Part shown: one piece after another, positions 6,749-15,176 of the stretch
Numbering within the stretch: the stretch's first letter is position 1
Layout: each line of letters starts with the position of its first letter
Origin: Phycisphaerae bacterium
GTDB lineage: Bacteria > Planctomycetota > Phycisphaerae > Phycisphaerales > UBA1924
Length of the DNA stretch: 62,225 bases
Assembly (NCBI GenBank): GCA_030426395.1
Contig: JAUHYE010000006.1
Coordinates: 1 to 62,225, forward strand
Direction: 5' to 3'
Position numbers and translations under genes: made by a program
Notes under the pieces: generated by a model
Database searches by the model: none
What the model saw: only the letters and a program-made list of their open reading frames with translations
What the model was told of the DNA's origin: nothing

Positions 6749-7009
6749 ATGACCAACCAGGACCACCCCGAGCCGGTGACCGTCGGCCAGTACCCCACCG
6801 AGATCCAGGCGACCTTCGCCGCCAACATGCTCCGCGAGGCGGGCATCCGCTGCGAGATGCTGGGCGGGGCCAGCTCGGGCTTCAAGGCCGAGAGCCCCGG
6901 CTATGTTCGCCTGCTGGTTTCCGCCGGCGACGAGGCCAAGGCTCGCGCCCTGCTCGAAGAGTTCGACGCCGAGAAGGCGGCCGATGACGATGCCGAAGAT
7001 GCCGACTGA
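6749..7009 (+). CDS. DUF2007 putative signal-transducing protein
   Basis: The 86-residue protein matches the small DUF2007 fold: 'VTVGQYPTEIQATFAANMLREAGI' at the start, a central loop, then 'VRLLVSAGDEAKARALLEEF', ending in an acidic tail (DDDAEDAD). The fold is a ferredoxin-like alpha/beta domain often fused to zinc-ribbon or membrane modules; it has been proposed to act in signal transduction, without experimental proof. ATG 6749 follows a GGAG at 6739-6742. The gene lies between the FUN14 gene (33-bp gap) and a small exported coiled-coil protein (30-bp gap), so the three probably form one transcript. Confidence 0.82.
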   Translation: MTNQDHPEPVTVGQYPTEIQATFAANMLREAGIRCEMLGGASSGFKAESPGYVRLLVSAGDEAKARALLEEFDAEKAADDDAEDAD

Positions 7010-7039
7010 TTGCGTAAGTTTCGAGAGAGGAACGCTCCC

Positions 7040-7513
7040 ATGAAGAACACGACCCGCGCCCGCGTGCTGGCGATGCTCGCGCTCGCAACCCTGGCCGCCA
7101 ACATGTCGGGCTGCCTGGGGTGGGAGATCCGCGACGAGCTCCGCAGGGTCAATACCTCACTGGACGACATCAAGGTCCAGCTTGGCACCGTCAATGATGG
7201 GCTGCTCAAACTCGAGCGCACCAACACGCTGCTGAGCAACCTGGACATGAAGCTCGCGTCGATGGAGACGACCAACGCCTCGCTCTCGAGCATCGACGCG
7301 CACCTGGCCTCGCTGCGGCGCACGCTGAACAACATCGACAGCACGATCCCGTTCCTCAAGGTCTCCGATGACGATAAGGCCAACCCCATCGAGACCGCCG
7401 AGGACAAGGCCACGCGTGAAGCGGGCGAGCAGGGGGCCCAGCCAGCCGGAGAGCCGAGCGAGCAGCCCACCCAGGAGCCCCAGCCCGAGCCGACGCCCGC
7501 TGAGCCACGCTAG
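7040..7513 (+). CDS. Small exported, probably lipidated, coiled-coil protein
   Basis: The 157-residue protein has an N-terminal export signal ending 'LAANMSGC', so Cys25 could be lipidated; Met at -3 is a weak lipobox residue. Residues 30-108 are a regular heptad pattern with repeated 'L..L' and 'T/NTLLSNLDMKL' phrases, consistent with a trimeric or dimeric coiled coil. The C-terminus is Pro/Glu-rich and disordered. GAGAGAGG at 7023-7030 gives a good ribosome site for ATG 7040. The organisation resembles small periplasmic spacer lipoproteins, but I recognise no family. It ends 4 bp from the convergent gene at 7517. Confidence 0.8.
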   Translation: MKNTTRARVLAMLALATLAANMSGCLGWEIRDELRRVNTSLDDIKVQLGTVNDGLLKLERTNTLLSNLDMKLASMETTNASLSSIDAHLASLRRTLNNIDSTIPFLKVSDDDKANPIETAEDKATREAGEQGAQPAGEPSEQPTQEPQPEPTPAEPR

Positions 7514-7516
7514 CGA

Positions 7517-9010
7517 TCAACCGCCTGGAATAGTCACGCTCCCAAACTCCCGCCGGCTGGCGAGGCGCGCGGGCAGTTCGAGCATCTGCCGCCCGCGCCG
7601 AACGCTGAGCACCACGACGTCGCCCGGCACGTAGCGGCCGACGACGCGGTAGAGTTCGTTAATGTCGCGCGTGCCCTGGCCGTTGACGGCCACCAGCACG
7701 TCGCTGCGCCGCAGCCCGGCGTTGCGGCCCGGCGAGCCGGGGGCCGTCCGCAGCACCGCCAGCCCCTCGCCGCGCTCGCCGTCCACGTCGATGCCCAGGG
7801 TCGCGTTGGGCGGATAGTTCTGCTCTGGAGCGACCGGCAATCGATCCAGCCAGCGGCGGAAGCTCAGCTCGATGCGGTCGATCTCGGTGCCGAAGGTACG
7901 CTCGAGCGCCTGCACGCCCGTGCGGTCACGCTCCCAGGTGTCGACGTAATTGTCGTAGAACTCGCCCAGCTTGTCCGCGGCCACGAGATACAACATGACA
8001 GTGCGGGCGTGCCCATAGTGCAGCAGTTGGGACGTGCCCGTGAACAGGTGGTCGGGCGTCTCGGCGAGCTCCTGCAGCGTCTTGAGGTGCCGGGTGCCCC
8101 CGGCCTTACGCACGAGGTTGGTCCGCCACGAGGGCGCGAAGCTCGGCGTGCCGTCGGCGTCGGTGTCGAAGTCCTCGACGAGCGATGCCATGCCTTCCAT
8201 GACCCACGACGCGTGTCGCTGGCCCTCGAGGCTCTGGCTGCGGTAATGCAGCGCGTGGAAGACCTCATGCCGCAGCGTGGCGCCAAGGTCCTTGCAGACC
8301 AGTTCTTTGCGATCGTGGTCGTAGGTGCCGGCGATCTGCCGTGTTGCGCCGCGGGCCGCTTCGCCGTGGCGGATGTCGGCCCAGCGGCGGAAGTCGCTAT
8401 CGGTGGGAATCACCACGCTCACCCACGGCACCGACGCAGTATCGGCTTCGACGAGATTGTCGAACAGTTCCGCGACTGCCCAGCGGCTGACCGTGTCGAG
8501 CTCGCCTCGCGCCATCGAGAAGCTCTGCTGGGGCAGGCCGACCGCGAATCGAAGCCGCAAAAACGCGTCCTCTTCGCTGTAATACCCGCCTCCGAACTTT
8601 CGGAGCAACTCGTCGAAGCGGGTCTTGGCCAGCGCCTCCATCCGCTCGGGCCAGCCCTCGATAATCGTCTTGAAGCGGTCGGTATCGCGGACCGGGTCGA
8701 GGTCGGGATCGTTCTGGAGGTGCGCGAGTTCATCGAAGCCGAGCTCGAGCGCACGGTCCAGGGCGTCGAGCGATTCATCGGTGCGACCGAGCTGCGCGAG
8801 CGAGCTGGCGACGTTGTATTGCGGCACGTACGACTCGGGTTGTCGGCGGGCCATCTCCTCGAACAACGGCAGCGCGCCCTCGTAGTCGCCATCCATCGCG
8901 AGTGCGAAGGCCTCGGTCTCGAGCTGCGCGTCGGAGAGGCGGATTGGCTCGTTCTGCGCGAACGCGAATGCGCACAAGACCAGCACGAGCCATGGAACAA
9001 GCCGTCTCAT
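7517..9010 (-). CDS. Exported TPR, HExxH metallopeptidase and PDZ protein
   Basis: The 497-residue protein has a signal peptide (MRRLVPWLVLVLCAFAFA, cleavage near 18/19). Residues 30-105 read as TPR-like helices ('ALAMDGDYEGALPLFEEMAR', 'ALDRALELGFDEL'). The catalytic motif is His248-Glu249-x2-His252 in 'LRHEVFHALHYRSQ', followed by 'ASWVMEGMASLVEDF', whose Glu is the probable third zinc ligand, as in gluzincins. Residues 405-485 form a PDZ-like domain ('LGIDVDGERGEGLAVLRT', 'GLRRSDVLVAVNGQ'). The HEVFH region resembles DUF1570-type planctomycete proteins. It is likely a periplasmic or surface protease; the substrate is unknown. Its ATG (9010-9008) overlaps the purN stop in an ATGA arrangement, implying coupled translation with an unrelated metabolic gene. 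Confidence 0.85.
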   Translation of the reverse strand: MRRLVPWLVLVLCAFAFAQNEPIRLSDAQLETEAFALAMDGDYEGALPLFEEMARRQPESYVPQYNVASSLAQLGRTDESLDALDRALELGFDELAHLQNDPDLDPVRDTDRFKTIIEGWPERMEALAKTRFDELLRKFGGGYYSEEDAFLRLRFAVGLPQQSFSMARGELDTVSRWAVAELFDNLVEADTASVPWVSVVIPTDSDFRRWADIRHGEAARGATRQIAGTYDHDRKELVCKDLGATLRHEVFHALHYRSQSLEGQRHASWVMEGMASLVEDFDTDADGTPSFAPSWRTNLVRKAGGTRHLKTLQELAETPDHLFTGTSQLLHYGHARTVMLYLVAADKLGEFYDNYVDTWERDRTGVQALERTFGTEIDRIELSFRRWLDRLPVAPEQNYPPNATLGIDVDGERGEGLAVLRTAPGSPGRNAGLRRSDVLVAVNGQGTRDINELYRVVGRYVPGDVVVLSVRRGRQMLELPARLASRREFGSVTIPGG

Positions 9011-9606
9011 CGTGTCGCCTCCTGCGCCGCGGCGTCGCGGGCCAGCAGCGTTGCCAGCGCCTTGGGGTACGCCCGGCACTCGACCTCGAACACCCGCGCC
9101 GCCAGCGTTTCCACCGTGTCATCGGGCAACACGGGGCATCGCTCCTGCAACACGATCGGCCCCGTGTCATACTCGGCGTCGCACAGGTGCACCGTGCAGC
9201 CGCTCTCGGTCTCGCCCGCGTCGAGCACGGCCTGATGCACCCGATCGCCATACATGCCCGGCCCGCCAAACTTGGGTAGGAGGGCCGGATGGATGTTCAC
9301 GATGCGACCGGTGAGTTCGTCTGGTACGTCGATGCGCTGCAGGTAGCCGCACAACACGACCCACGACGCGTCGTGCGCGCGCACGAGTTCGAGCAGCTTC
9401 CCGGCAGGGATCATGCCGCGGATGATCTGGGTTTGCAAGCCCCTCGCTTGTGCGCGCTCGACGCCAACGCAGGGGCGCGAAGCGACCACGCTCGAAACCC
9501 GCGCACGCAACTCGCCCGCCTCGATGACGTCGAGCAGGTTCAGCAGCGTCCGGCCACCCCCGCTGAGCAGGGCCAGCAGCCGCGGGGTCTCGCGTTGGTC
9601 GCCCAT
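9007..9606 (-). CDS. purN: Phosphoribosylglycinamide formyltransferase
   Basis: The 199-residue enzyme transfers the formyl group from 10-formyltetrahydrofolate to GAR, the third step of purine synthesis. Recognisable motifs are the N-terminal 'LLSGGGRTLLNLLD' phosphate loop, the catalytic Asn-His pair in 'IVNIHPALLPKFGG', and 'TVHLCDAEYDTGPIV' with the conserved Asp. The length is slightly under E. coli PurN (212). The usual SGxGSN reads SGGGRTLLN, a variant seen in other phyla. It is the upstream gene of a pair with the exported metallopeptidase at 7517-9010 (overlapping stop and start). No other purine gene is in the window. Confidence 0.93.
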   Translation of the reverse strand: MGDQRETPRLLALLSGGGRTLLNLLDVIEAGELRARVSSVVASRPCVGVERAQARGLQTQIIRGMIPAGKLLELVRAHDASWVVLCGYLQRIDVPDELTGRIVNIHPALLPKFGGPGMYGDRVHQAVLDAGETESGCTVHLCDAEYDTGPIVLQERCPVLPDDTVETLAARVFEVECRAYPKALATLLARDAAAQEATR

Positions 9607-9638
9607 TGGTGTCTCCTGCGTGTTCTACCGGCCGAACG

Positions 9639-10097
9639 TCATTCGGTTGAGGCTGGATCCATCGGCGGGATCGCCGGCAGGTGGGCCGTGGGGGGGCTGG
9701 TCATCGGCACGGGCCGTCCATCGGGCCCGATGGCCACCATCGTCAGTTGCGCCTCGGTCACGCGGACGGTTTCACCGCCCTCGTACCGCTCGGCCTCCAC
9801 TCGCACCTCGACGGTGGCGCTGCTGGTGCCGGTGCGGGTCGTCCGCGTCAGGCAGGTCACCAGGTCGCCAACGTGCACGGGCTGGCTGAACTCGACCTTG
9901 TCGACGCTGGCCGTCACCCAGCGGTGCACGCCGTGGCGGCGGGCCTCGACGAAGGCCGCCTGGTCGATGGCACTGAGGATCACCCCGCCGAAGATCGTGC
10001 CGTACTGGTTGGTGTCCCTGGGCATCATCATGACACGCAGGCTGCACGCCCAGCCGTCGGTTTCGCTCGGCGTTGGTTGGGAGGTGGGGGTGGTCAC
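9639..10097 (-). CDS. Hotdog-fold acyl-CoA thioesterase (YciA/BACH type)
   Basis: From GTG 10097 the protein has 152 residues. The start is uncertain: no clear ribosome site is visible, but longer in-frame starts run into the divergent gene at 10139. The hotdog core is clear: 'LRVMMMPRDTNQYGTIFGG' with Asn and the Gly-Gly preceding the central helix ('VILSAIDQAAFVEARRHG'), then 'VTASVDKVEFSQPVHVGDLV'. YciA-type enzymes hydrolyse acyl-CoAs and are hexameric. The C-terminal 25 residues are Pro-rich and outside the fold. The stop lies 32 bp upstream of purN, so the genes may share a transcript. A 41-bp gap separates it from the divergent DinB-like gene. Confidence 0.85.
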   Translation of the reverse strand: MTTPTSQPTPSETDGWACSLRVMMMPRDTNQYGTIFGGVILSAIDQAAFVEARRHGVHRWVTASVDKVEFSQPVHVGDLVTCLTRTTRTGTSSATVEVRVEAERYEGGETVRVTEAQLTMVAIGPDGRPVPMTSPPTAHLPAIPPMDPASTE

Positions 10098-10138
10098 TAT
10101 CCATAGGTTAGGAGCACGCCGGCCCCGTACCATGCCCC

Positions 10139-10837
10139 ATGACGCAAGCCCCCACGAACTCCCAAGCCTGCGGCCCCCACTCATCTGGCCCGTTATCCAC
10201 CCAACTCGAGGTCGCTCCCGTCGCGGCTCTGGCCGAACTCGACTGGCCCGAACTGGTCCGGCGGTACTCGGTCGGCGTCGAGTGGTTCGACCCCCGCATG
10301 TTCCACCTAAATGAGCAGGATCTCGACACGCCCTTCAAGCCCGAGGCCGGGGCGGGCCTGCTGCCCATCCGGGCCCTGGTGACCCACCTGGCCGACTGTG
10401 AGTTGGTGTATCTGCACCGCATCCGGCGGGCGGTGGCCGAGGAGACGCCGGTGCTGGGCGTGTTCGACGAGCAGGCGTTCTTCGACGGCCCGCTCTACGG
10501 CCGGGGCACCCGCAGCGGCGTGACGAGCGCACCTCCCGTGGCCGGCTCGGTCGCGGTCATCCACACGCTCCGCCGCTGGGCCCTCGACTGGTTGTTCGAT
10601 ATGGACGAGTCGATCCAGAACCGCTCGGCCATGCACCCCGAACGGGGAGCTATGACCGTTCGCGAAATCCTGGCGTTCGCGACTTGGCACCTGGAGCACC
10701 ACACCAAGTTCCTCAACGCCAAGATCGAGCACCTGCTGGGCCCGATGCCCGAGGCCCAGCCCGTGCCAGCGGGCGGGTGTGGCCCCGGCTGCGGGTGCGC
10801 CGCCAAGCAGACCGGTGGAGGCGATGCCGAGAACTGA
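10139..10837 (+). CDS. DinB-like four-helix metal-binding protein
   Basis: The 232-residue protein has a DinB/DUF664-type bundle. A first His is in 'ALVTHLADCELVYLHRIRR', and the C-terminal pair is in 'ILAFATWHLEHHTKFLNAKI'; together these match the three-His metal site of the fold. Family members include thiol-dependent transferases and many of unknown activity. The C-terminus is unusual: after the bundle it adds 'CGPGCGCAAKQ', a Cys-rich tail that could bind metal. The start at ATG 10139 places it divergent from the thioesterase. Its last 14 bases overlap the next gene, so the two are co-transcribed. Confidence 0.82.
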   Translation: MTQAPTNSQACGPHSSGPLSTQLEVAPVAALAELDWPELVRRYSVGVEWFDPRMFHLNEQDLDTPFKPEAGAGLLPIRALVTHLADCELVYLHRIRRAVAEETPVLGVFDEQAFFDGPLYGRGTRSGVTSAPPVAGSVAVIHTLRRWALDWLFDMDESIQNRSAMHPERGAMTVREILAFATWHLEHHTKFLNAKIEHLLGPMPEAQPVPAGGCGPGCGCAAKQTGGGDAEN

Positions 10838-11423
10838 GGCGATCAACCTGGGGTTCTGGCTGGGATTCTCGCTGCTGGTGCTGGCCGGCTGCCAGGAGGT
10901 CGTGCTCAACGAGACGCCCAAGAACGACCTGTTCGGCCGGCTAAGCGGTTCGCCCAGCGGCCGTGCGTCGAAGGTCTCGCCCGACGCGCGCCGAGGCATC
11001 GACCCCGACCTCCAGACCCCGATCCGCGAGGAGCTACCCGACGGCGAGATCGTGCTGCGGTCTCGTACGGCCCGCGATCTGATGATCCATATCCAGCGGG
11101 CCCTGACCGACCCGGAACGCGATCTGGAGCGCGAACTCTTTACCGAGCAGGTGCTCAGCGACAAAACCTGGCAGGAGTACGAATCCCGAGGCCTGCCCCC
11201 CGAGCGGGCCTACGAGGAACTGCTGGCCAAGCGGGATGACGTGCTGCTGCTGTTTAACCGCATCGGCCCCTTGGCCGAGAATTCACCCCAGGTCATCATG
11301 CGTTCGCTGGGCGATAACGTGATCCGCCTCCAGGTGACCGGGTTGGCCAAAGAGGGACTCAGGTGGACCTTCATGGACATGATCCTGGAGGGCGGGAACT
11401 GGCGGCTGCGGTGGTTTGGGTAG
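10824..11423 (+). CDS. Lipoprotein of unknown function
   Basis: The 199-residue protein has a textbook lipobox, 'LLVLAGC' (Cys23). GGAG at 10817-10820, inside the previous gene, precedes ATG 10824. The mature part is mixed alpha/beta with 'RTARDLMIHIQRALTDPERD' and ends 'WTFMDMILEGGNWRLRWFG'; the last segment resembles the final strands of NTF2/SnoaL-like folds. It overlaps the DinB-like gene by 14 bp. It is probably anchored in the outer or cytoplasmic membrane facing the periplasm. No specific family is recognised. Confidence 0.82.
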   Translation: MPRTEAINLGFWLGFSLLVLAGCQEVVLNETPKNDLFGRLSGSPSGRASKVSPDARRGIDPDLQTPIREELPDGEIVLRSRTARDLMIHIQRALTDPERDLERELFTEQVLSDKTWQEYESRGLPPERAYEELLAKRDDVLLLFNRIGPLAENSPQVIMRSLGDNVIRLQVTGLAKEGLRWTFMDMILEGGNWRLRWFG

Positions 11424-11540
11424 GGCTGGACCCGGCGAACGCCAACGGGCTATCATTTGGGCTGTGGCGGATGCCGGGGTGGCCGGCACCGTGTGGTGGT
11501 GATATCGAGTTCCTACGAAGAATCGGAGAGGCCAGCGTTT

Positions 11541-11810
11541 ATGGCAATCGAACCCGCGGTCAAGAAAGAGGTCATCGGCGAGCACGGGCGGCACGAGAGC
11601 GATACGGGCTCTCCCGAGGTGCAGATCGCTGTTCTGACCAGCCGCATCAAGGAACTTTCGGGCCACTTGCGTGAGCACCGCCACGATTTCCACAGCCGTC
11701 GCGGCCTGATCCTGATGGTGGGCAAGCGCAACCGCCTGCTCCGCTATCTGAGCAGGACCAACCACGACAGCTACAAGGCCCTCATCCAGAAGTTGGGCCT
11801 GCGCAAGTAA
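11541..11810 (+). CDS. rpsO: 30S ribosomal protein S15
   Basis: The 89-residue length is standard. The family signature is present: '[19 protein letters not shown]', '[15 protein letters not shown]' and '[11 protein letters not shown]'. S15 binds 16S rRNA at a three-way junction and nucleates the platform of the small subunit. ATG 11541 was chosen from the conserved N-terminus. The order rpsO-pnp is conserved across bacteria. A strong terminator follows at 11826-11857, so pnp probably relies partly on its own promoter or on read-through. Confidence 0.97.
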   Translation: MAIEPAVKKEVIGEHGRHESDTGSPEVQIAVLTSRIKELSGHLREHRHDFHSRRGLILMVGKRNRLLRYLSRTNHDSYKALIQKLGLRK

Positions 11811-11825
11811 AGAGGTTTCGTGCGT

Positions 11826-11857
11826 ACAAAGCCCCAGTCGGGGGCTTTGTCGTTTTT
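11826..11857 (+). terminator. Intrinsic terminator after rpsO
   Basis: ACAAAGCCCC (11826-11835) pairs perfectly with GGGGCTTTGT (11841-11850) around a 5-nt loop, followed by CGTTTTT. The stop of rpsO is 16 bp upstream. Confidence 0.92.
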
Positions 11858-12189
11858 GAGGCATTCCCGGGGCGGGCCCGGCGCATGGGCGTCGGGGAAA
11901 GAGGCCGTCCCGTTCAGACAACCCGGGCCGCGTGTCCCGGCGCCTTGATCGGCCCGGATGGCCCGTTCACCCGAGGGCTTCGGAAGGCCTAAGGAGCAGT
12001 CGACGCGATGCAGTTGCGGGGTAAACCCCTTTGTGCGTACTGCCTTACGTCCTCTGCCCCTTCCTTCTGAAATGACCCTCTCCGCCGCGGCCGATGCTGT
12101 GCTGGTCTATCCCAGTAGCCTCGGCAATCGGCGTTCTCCCAGGCCGGCGGTCTACTGGACTTTCGGCACCTACCCAAAGGGTTATTCAA
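11858..12189 (+). other. 332-bp gap and probable pnp leader
   Basis: No coding frame with a ribosome site is visible between the rpsO terminator and pnp. The first half is very GC-rich with several self-complementary stretches (for example GGGGTAAACCCC at 12020-12031). The second half has GCCGATGC...CTCGGC pairing potential around 12087-12128. In enterobacteria the pnp leader folds into a stem-loop cut by RNase III for autoregulation; a similar leader is possible here but cannot be shown from sequence alone. Confidence 0.4.
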
Positions 12190-14559
12190 ATGGCAGACGT
12201 TGTGATTTCCGAGCAGATTAAGGTCGAGCGTGAGATCGCCGGCCGCACCATGTCTCTCGAGACCGGCGTGGTGGCGCGCCTGGCCTCGTCGGCGGTCATC
12301 CTTCGGTATGGCGGCAGCGCCGTGTTGGCCACCGTTGTCCGCGCCAACCCCAGGCCCGGGCTCGACTTCTTCCCGATGCAAGTCGACTACCGCGAGAAGC
12401 TTCCCGCGGCGGGCAAGTTCCCCGGCGGGTTCCGCAAGCGTGAGGGCGCTCCCAACGAGAAGGAAATCCTCACGATGCGGATGATTGACCGGCCCATCCG
12501 CCCCCTGTTCCCCGACGGGTTCATCGACGAGGTCCAGATCCAGTGCTGGGTCATGAGCCACGACGGGGAGAATGACACCGACGTGCTGGCTTCGGTGGCC
12601 GCCTCGGCCGCCCTGACCCTGAGCGACGCGCCCTTCGAGGGTCCGATCGCCACAGTTCGCGTCGGCCGCATCCACACCGATGATGGCCCGGTGCTCGTCG
12701 CCAACCCGACGGCCAGCCAGATGGACTACAGCGATCTGGACATGGTGCTCAGCGGCCACGCCGACGGCATCAACATGATCGAGGTCGGTGCCGCCGAGGT
12801 GCCCGACGAGGACGTGCTCGACGCGATCGAGTTCGGCCAGGACACCATCGGCGAGATCCTCGAACTCATCGAAGACCTGGCGGCCGAGGCAGGCCAGGAG
12901 AAGCGCATCGGCGACAACCTGAACCTGCCCGCCGACGACATCGTCGAGGCGGTGGCCAAGGCCGCCAAGGCCAAGTTGCTTAAAGCCCGCCAGATCCCCG
13001 GCAAGCACGACCGCAGCCAGGCCGTCGGCGAGATCCGCGATGAGGTGCTCGACGAGCACTTCCCGATCATCGAAGACGGCACGCCTGGTGAGCACCTGGA
13101 GACCACCAAGCGCCGCGCCATGGCCAAGGAAGCCTTCCGCTCGCTCGAGAAGAAGGTCACCCGCCAATTGCTGGCCGAGAAGGGCCTGCGGGCTGATGGC
13201 CGCAAGGCCACGGAACTTCGCCCGATCTACGGCGAGGTCGGTTACTTCGAGCGCACGCACGGGTCGGCGTTGTTCCAGCGCGGCGAGACGCAGAGCATCG
13301 TGAGTTGCACGCTGGGCACGGGCAAGGACGCGCAGATCGTCGACGGCCTGATGCCCGAGTACAGCAAGAAGTTCACGCTGCACTACAACTTCCCGCCGTT
13401 CTGCGTGGGCGAGGCCGGCCGCATCATGGGCCCGGGCCGCCGCGAGATCGGCCACGGCGCGCTCGCCGAGCGCAGCCTGCTTGGCATCCTGCCCGGGCCC
13501 GACGAGTTCCCCTACACCATCCGCCTGGTCAGTGACATCACCGAGAGCAACGGCTCGTCGTCGATGGCGTCGATCTGCGGCGGCTGCCTGGCGCTCATGG
13601 ACGCGGGCGTGCCGATCCGCGCGACGTGCGCGGGCATCTCGGTCGGCCGCGTGACCGACGAGAACGGCGAGAACGAGGTCTACATCACCGACATCATCGG
13701 CGAGGAAGACTTCTTCGGCGACATGGACTTCAAGGTCGCCGGCACCCGCGATGGCATTACGGGCATCCAGCTCGACCTCAAGGCCCGCGGCCTGGTGATC
13801 GACCAGATCGAGCGCATCTTCGATCAGGCCCGCACGGCCCGGCACGAGATCATCGATATCATGGAGGCTGTCATCGAGGCGCCACGTGAGGATATCTCGC
13901 GTTTCGCCCCCCGCATCGAGACGGTGAAGATCAACCCCGAAAAGATCGGCAAGCTCATCGGTCCGGGTGGCAAGACCATCCGCGCCATCCAGGAGCGGTG
14001 GGGCGTGCAGGTCGACGTCGAGGAGGACGGGACCGTGTCGATCGCCTCGACCGACGCCGACAGCCTGGCCGGTGCCAAGCAGGAGATCGAGGCGCTGGGC
14101 GAAGAGATCAAGGTCGGCTCGATCTACACCGGCAAGGTCGTGAGCGTGCGCGACTTCGGCGCGTTCATCGAGATCGCCGCGGGCACCGACGGCATGTGCC
14201 ACATCAGCGAGCTCAAGGACGGATACGTCGAGAAGGTGACCGACGTGGTCAACGTCGGCGACGAGGTGACCGTGAAGGTGATCCTGGTTGATGACCAGGG
14301 CCGCATCAAGCTGAGCCGCAAGCAGGCCCTGCCTCCGGAGGAGCGCGGCGGCGATGATGAAGGCGGCGAGCGTGGTGATCGCGGCGGCCGGGGTGATCGC
14401 GGCTCGCGCGGCGAGGGCCGTGGCGACCGTGACCGCAACCGCGGCGGCCGGGGTCGTGACCGCGACCGGGATCGCGACGGCGGCGGTCGGGATGGAGGCC
14501 GAGACGGTGAACGGCGGTCCAAGCGCCGCGGCGGTCGCCGGCCGGCATCGGTCGAGTAA
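12190..14559 (+). CDS. pnp: Polyribonucleotide nucleotidyltransferase (PNPase)
   Basis: The 789-residue enzyme degrades RNA 3' to 5' with phosphate. Domains in order are: first RNase-PH fold (about 10-145), all-helical linker (about 240-310), second RNase-PH fold (about 325-560) with 'ESNGSSSMASICGG' near 450 and the catalytic 'GDMDFKVAGT' near 514, KH domain with GxxG 'LIGPGGKTIR' near 590, and S1 domain from 'GSIYTGKVVSVRDFGAFI' near 640. The last 75 residues are an Arg/Gly/Asp-rich tail with many RGG- and RD-type repeats, longer than in E. coli (711 residues in total) and probably disordered and RNA-binding. ATG 12190 was chosen by homology. A terminator follows at 14585. Confidence 0.97.
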   Translation: MADVVISEQIKVEREIAGRTMSLETGVVARLASSAVILRYGGSAVLATVVRANPRPGLDFFPMQVDYREKLPAAGKFPGGFRKREGAPNEKEILTMRMIDRPIRPLFPDGFIDEVQIQCWVMSHDGENDTDVLASVAASAALTLSDAPFEGPIATVRVGRIHTDDGPVLVANPTASQMDYSDLDMVLSGHADGINMIEVGAAEVPDEDVLDAIEFGQDTIGEILELIEDLAAEAGQEKRIGDNLNLPADDIVEAVAKAAKAKLLKARQIPGKHDRSQAVGEIRDEVLDEHFPIIEDGTPGEHLETTKRRAMAKEAFRSLEKKVTRQLLAEKGLRADGRKATELRPIYGEVGYFERTHGSALFQRGETQSIVSCTLGTGKDAQIVDGLMPEYSKKFTLHYNFPPFCVGEAGRIMGPGRREIGHGALAERSLLGILPGPDEFPYTIRLVSDITESNGSSSMASICGGCLALMDAGVPIRATCAGISVGRVTDENGENEVYITDIIGEEDFFGDMDFKVAGTRDGITGIQLDLKARGLVIDQIERIFDQARTARHEIIDIMEAVIEAPREDISRFAPRIETVKINPEKIGKLIGPGGKTIRAIQERWGVQVDVEEDGTVSIASTDADSLAGAKQEIEALGEEIKVGSIYTGKVVSVRDFGAFIEIAAGTDGMCHISELKDGYVEKVTDVVNVGDEVTVKVILVDDQGRIKLSRKQALPPEERGGDDEGGERGDRGGRGDRGSRGEGRGDRDRNRGGRGRDRDRDRDGGGRDGGRDGERRSKRRGGRRPASVE

Positions 14560-14584
14560 TCCGTATCGAACCTCGTAAGTGATG

Positions 14585-14614
14585 AAAGACGCCGGCCTTG
14601 CGCCGGCGTCTTTT
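14585..14614 (+). terminator. Intrinsic terminator after pnp
   Basis: AAAGACGCCGGC (14585-14596) and GCCGGCGTCTTT (14602-14613) form a perfect 12-bp stem with a 5-nt loop; the T-run is short (TTTT, 14611-14614) and part of the stem. It lies 25 bp after the pnp stop. Confidence 0.9.
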
Positions 14615-14656
14615 CGATAGGCTGCCACCTGGGAGACGTGCAAATTAATTAGGAAT

Positions 14657-14683
14657 TTGAACGGTATTTGGGTCTGGTATAGG
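14657..14683 (+). promoter_or_regulatory. Candidate sigma-70 promoter for the cold-shock gene
   Basis: TTGAAC (14657-14662), a 15-bp spacer and TATAGG (14678-14683) preceded by TGG give an extended -10 arrangement in an AT-rich patch (14640-14700) that stands out from the GC-rich surroundings. If used, the cold-shock mRNA would have a leader of about 170 nt, in line with the long structured leaders of csp genes. The rest of the 14615-14860 gap shows no gene. Confidence 0.35.
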
Positions 14684-14860
14684 TCAAAGTTCTGCTAACT
14701 TCGGCTTTCACGCCGGGATTTGCGTCACGATAACCCCGCATGCGCGGTAATCTAGGCAAAGCCCGGCTCTGGTCGGCGGAGTTGCCGGCCCGATCGCGTG
14801 CCGCCCTTGATACCTACGACGTGGGGCTGTTGGTGGGGTTTGGGTGGCGGAGTGGCAGCA

Positions 14861-15142
14861 ATGTCCGAACAGCCGACCGAGACGCTGGTTGGTGTCGAAG
14901 GCGAAGTAAAGTGGTTCGACACCAGAAAAGGGTACGGATTCATATTTGGGCCAAACGGCGAGAATGTAATGGTCCATTACTCGGTCATCAGCGGGCCGGG
15001 ATACAAGTCGTTGCGTGACGGCACGACCGTCGAATATGACGCCATGATGACCGACAAAGGCTGGAAGGCCACGCGCGTGGTGCGCGTCGGCTCGGTCGAG
15101 ACGCCCAAGCGGCAGACGACACCGCGCACGCCCAGGCAGTGA
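14861..15142 (+). CDS. Cold-shock domain protein
   Basis: The 93-residue protein is an OB-fold RNA/DNA chaperone. After 13 extra N-terminal residues comes 'GEVKWFDTRKGYGFIFG' with the RNP1-type KGYGFI, then 'VMVHYSVI' in place of the usual RNP2 VFVH, and 'VEYDAMMTDKGWKATRV'. The first RNP2 residue is Met rather than Phe, a mild change at a stacking position. The C-terminus is a basic tail rich in Thr, Pro and Arg that is absent from minimal CspA-type proteins. It starts 21 bp after an in-frame alternative ATG-free leader; ATG 14861 fits the fold. The histidine kinase gene follows after 34 bp. Confidence 0.9.
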   Translation: MSEQPTETLVGVEGEVKWFDTRKGYGFIFGPNGENVMVHYSVISGPGYKSLRDGTTVEYDAMMTDKGWKATRVVRVGSVETPKRQTTPRTPRQ

Positions 15143-15176
15143 GTCGTACCGCATCGCTTGGGCACTATGCTCTTCC

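Noticed and set aside
11989..14643. An 884-codon open frame on the strand opposite pnp
   Set aside because: It is an antisense shadow of a GC-rich gene with strong third-position bias; it reads as repetitive Ala, Asp, Val and Leu, and pnp itself is unmistakable.
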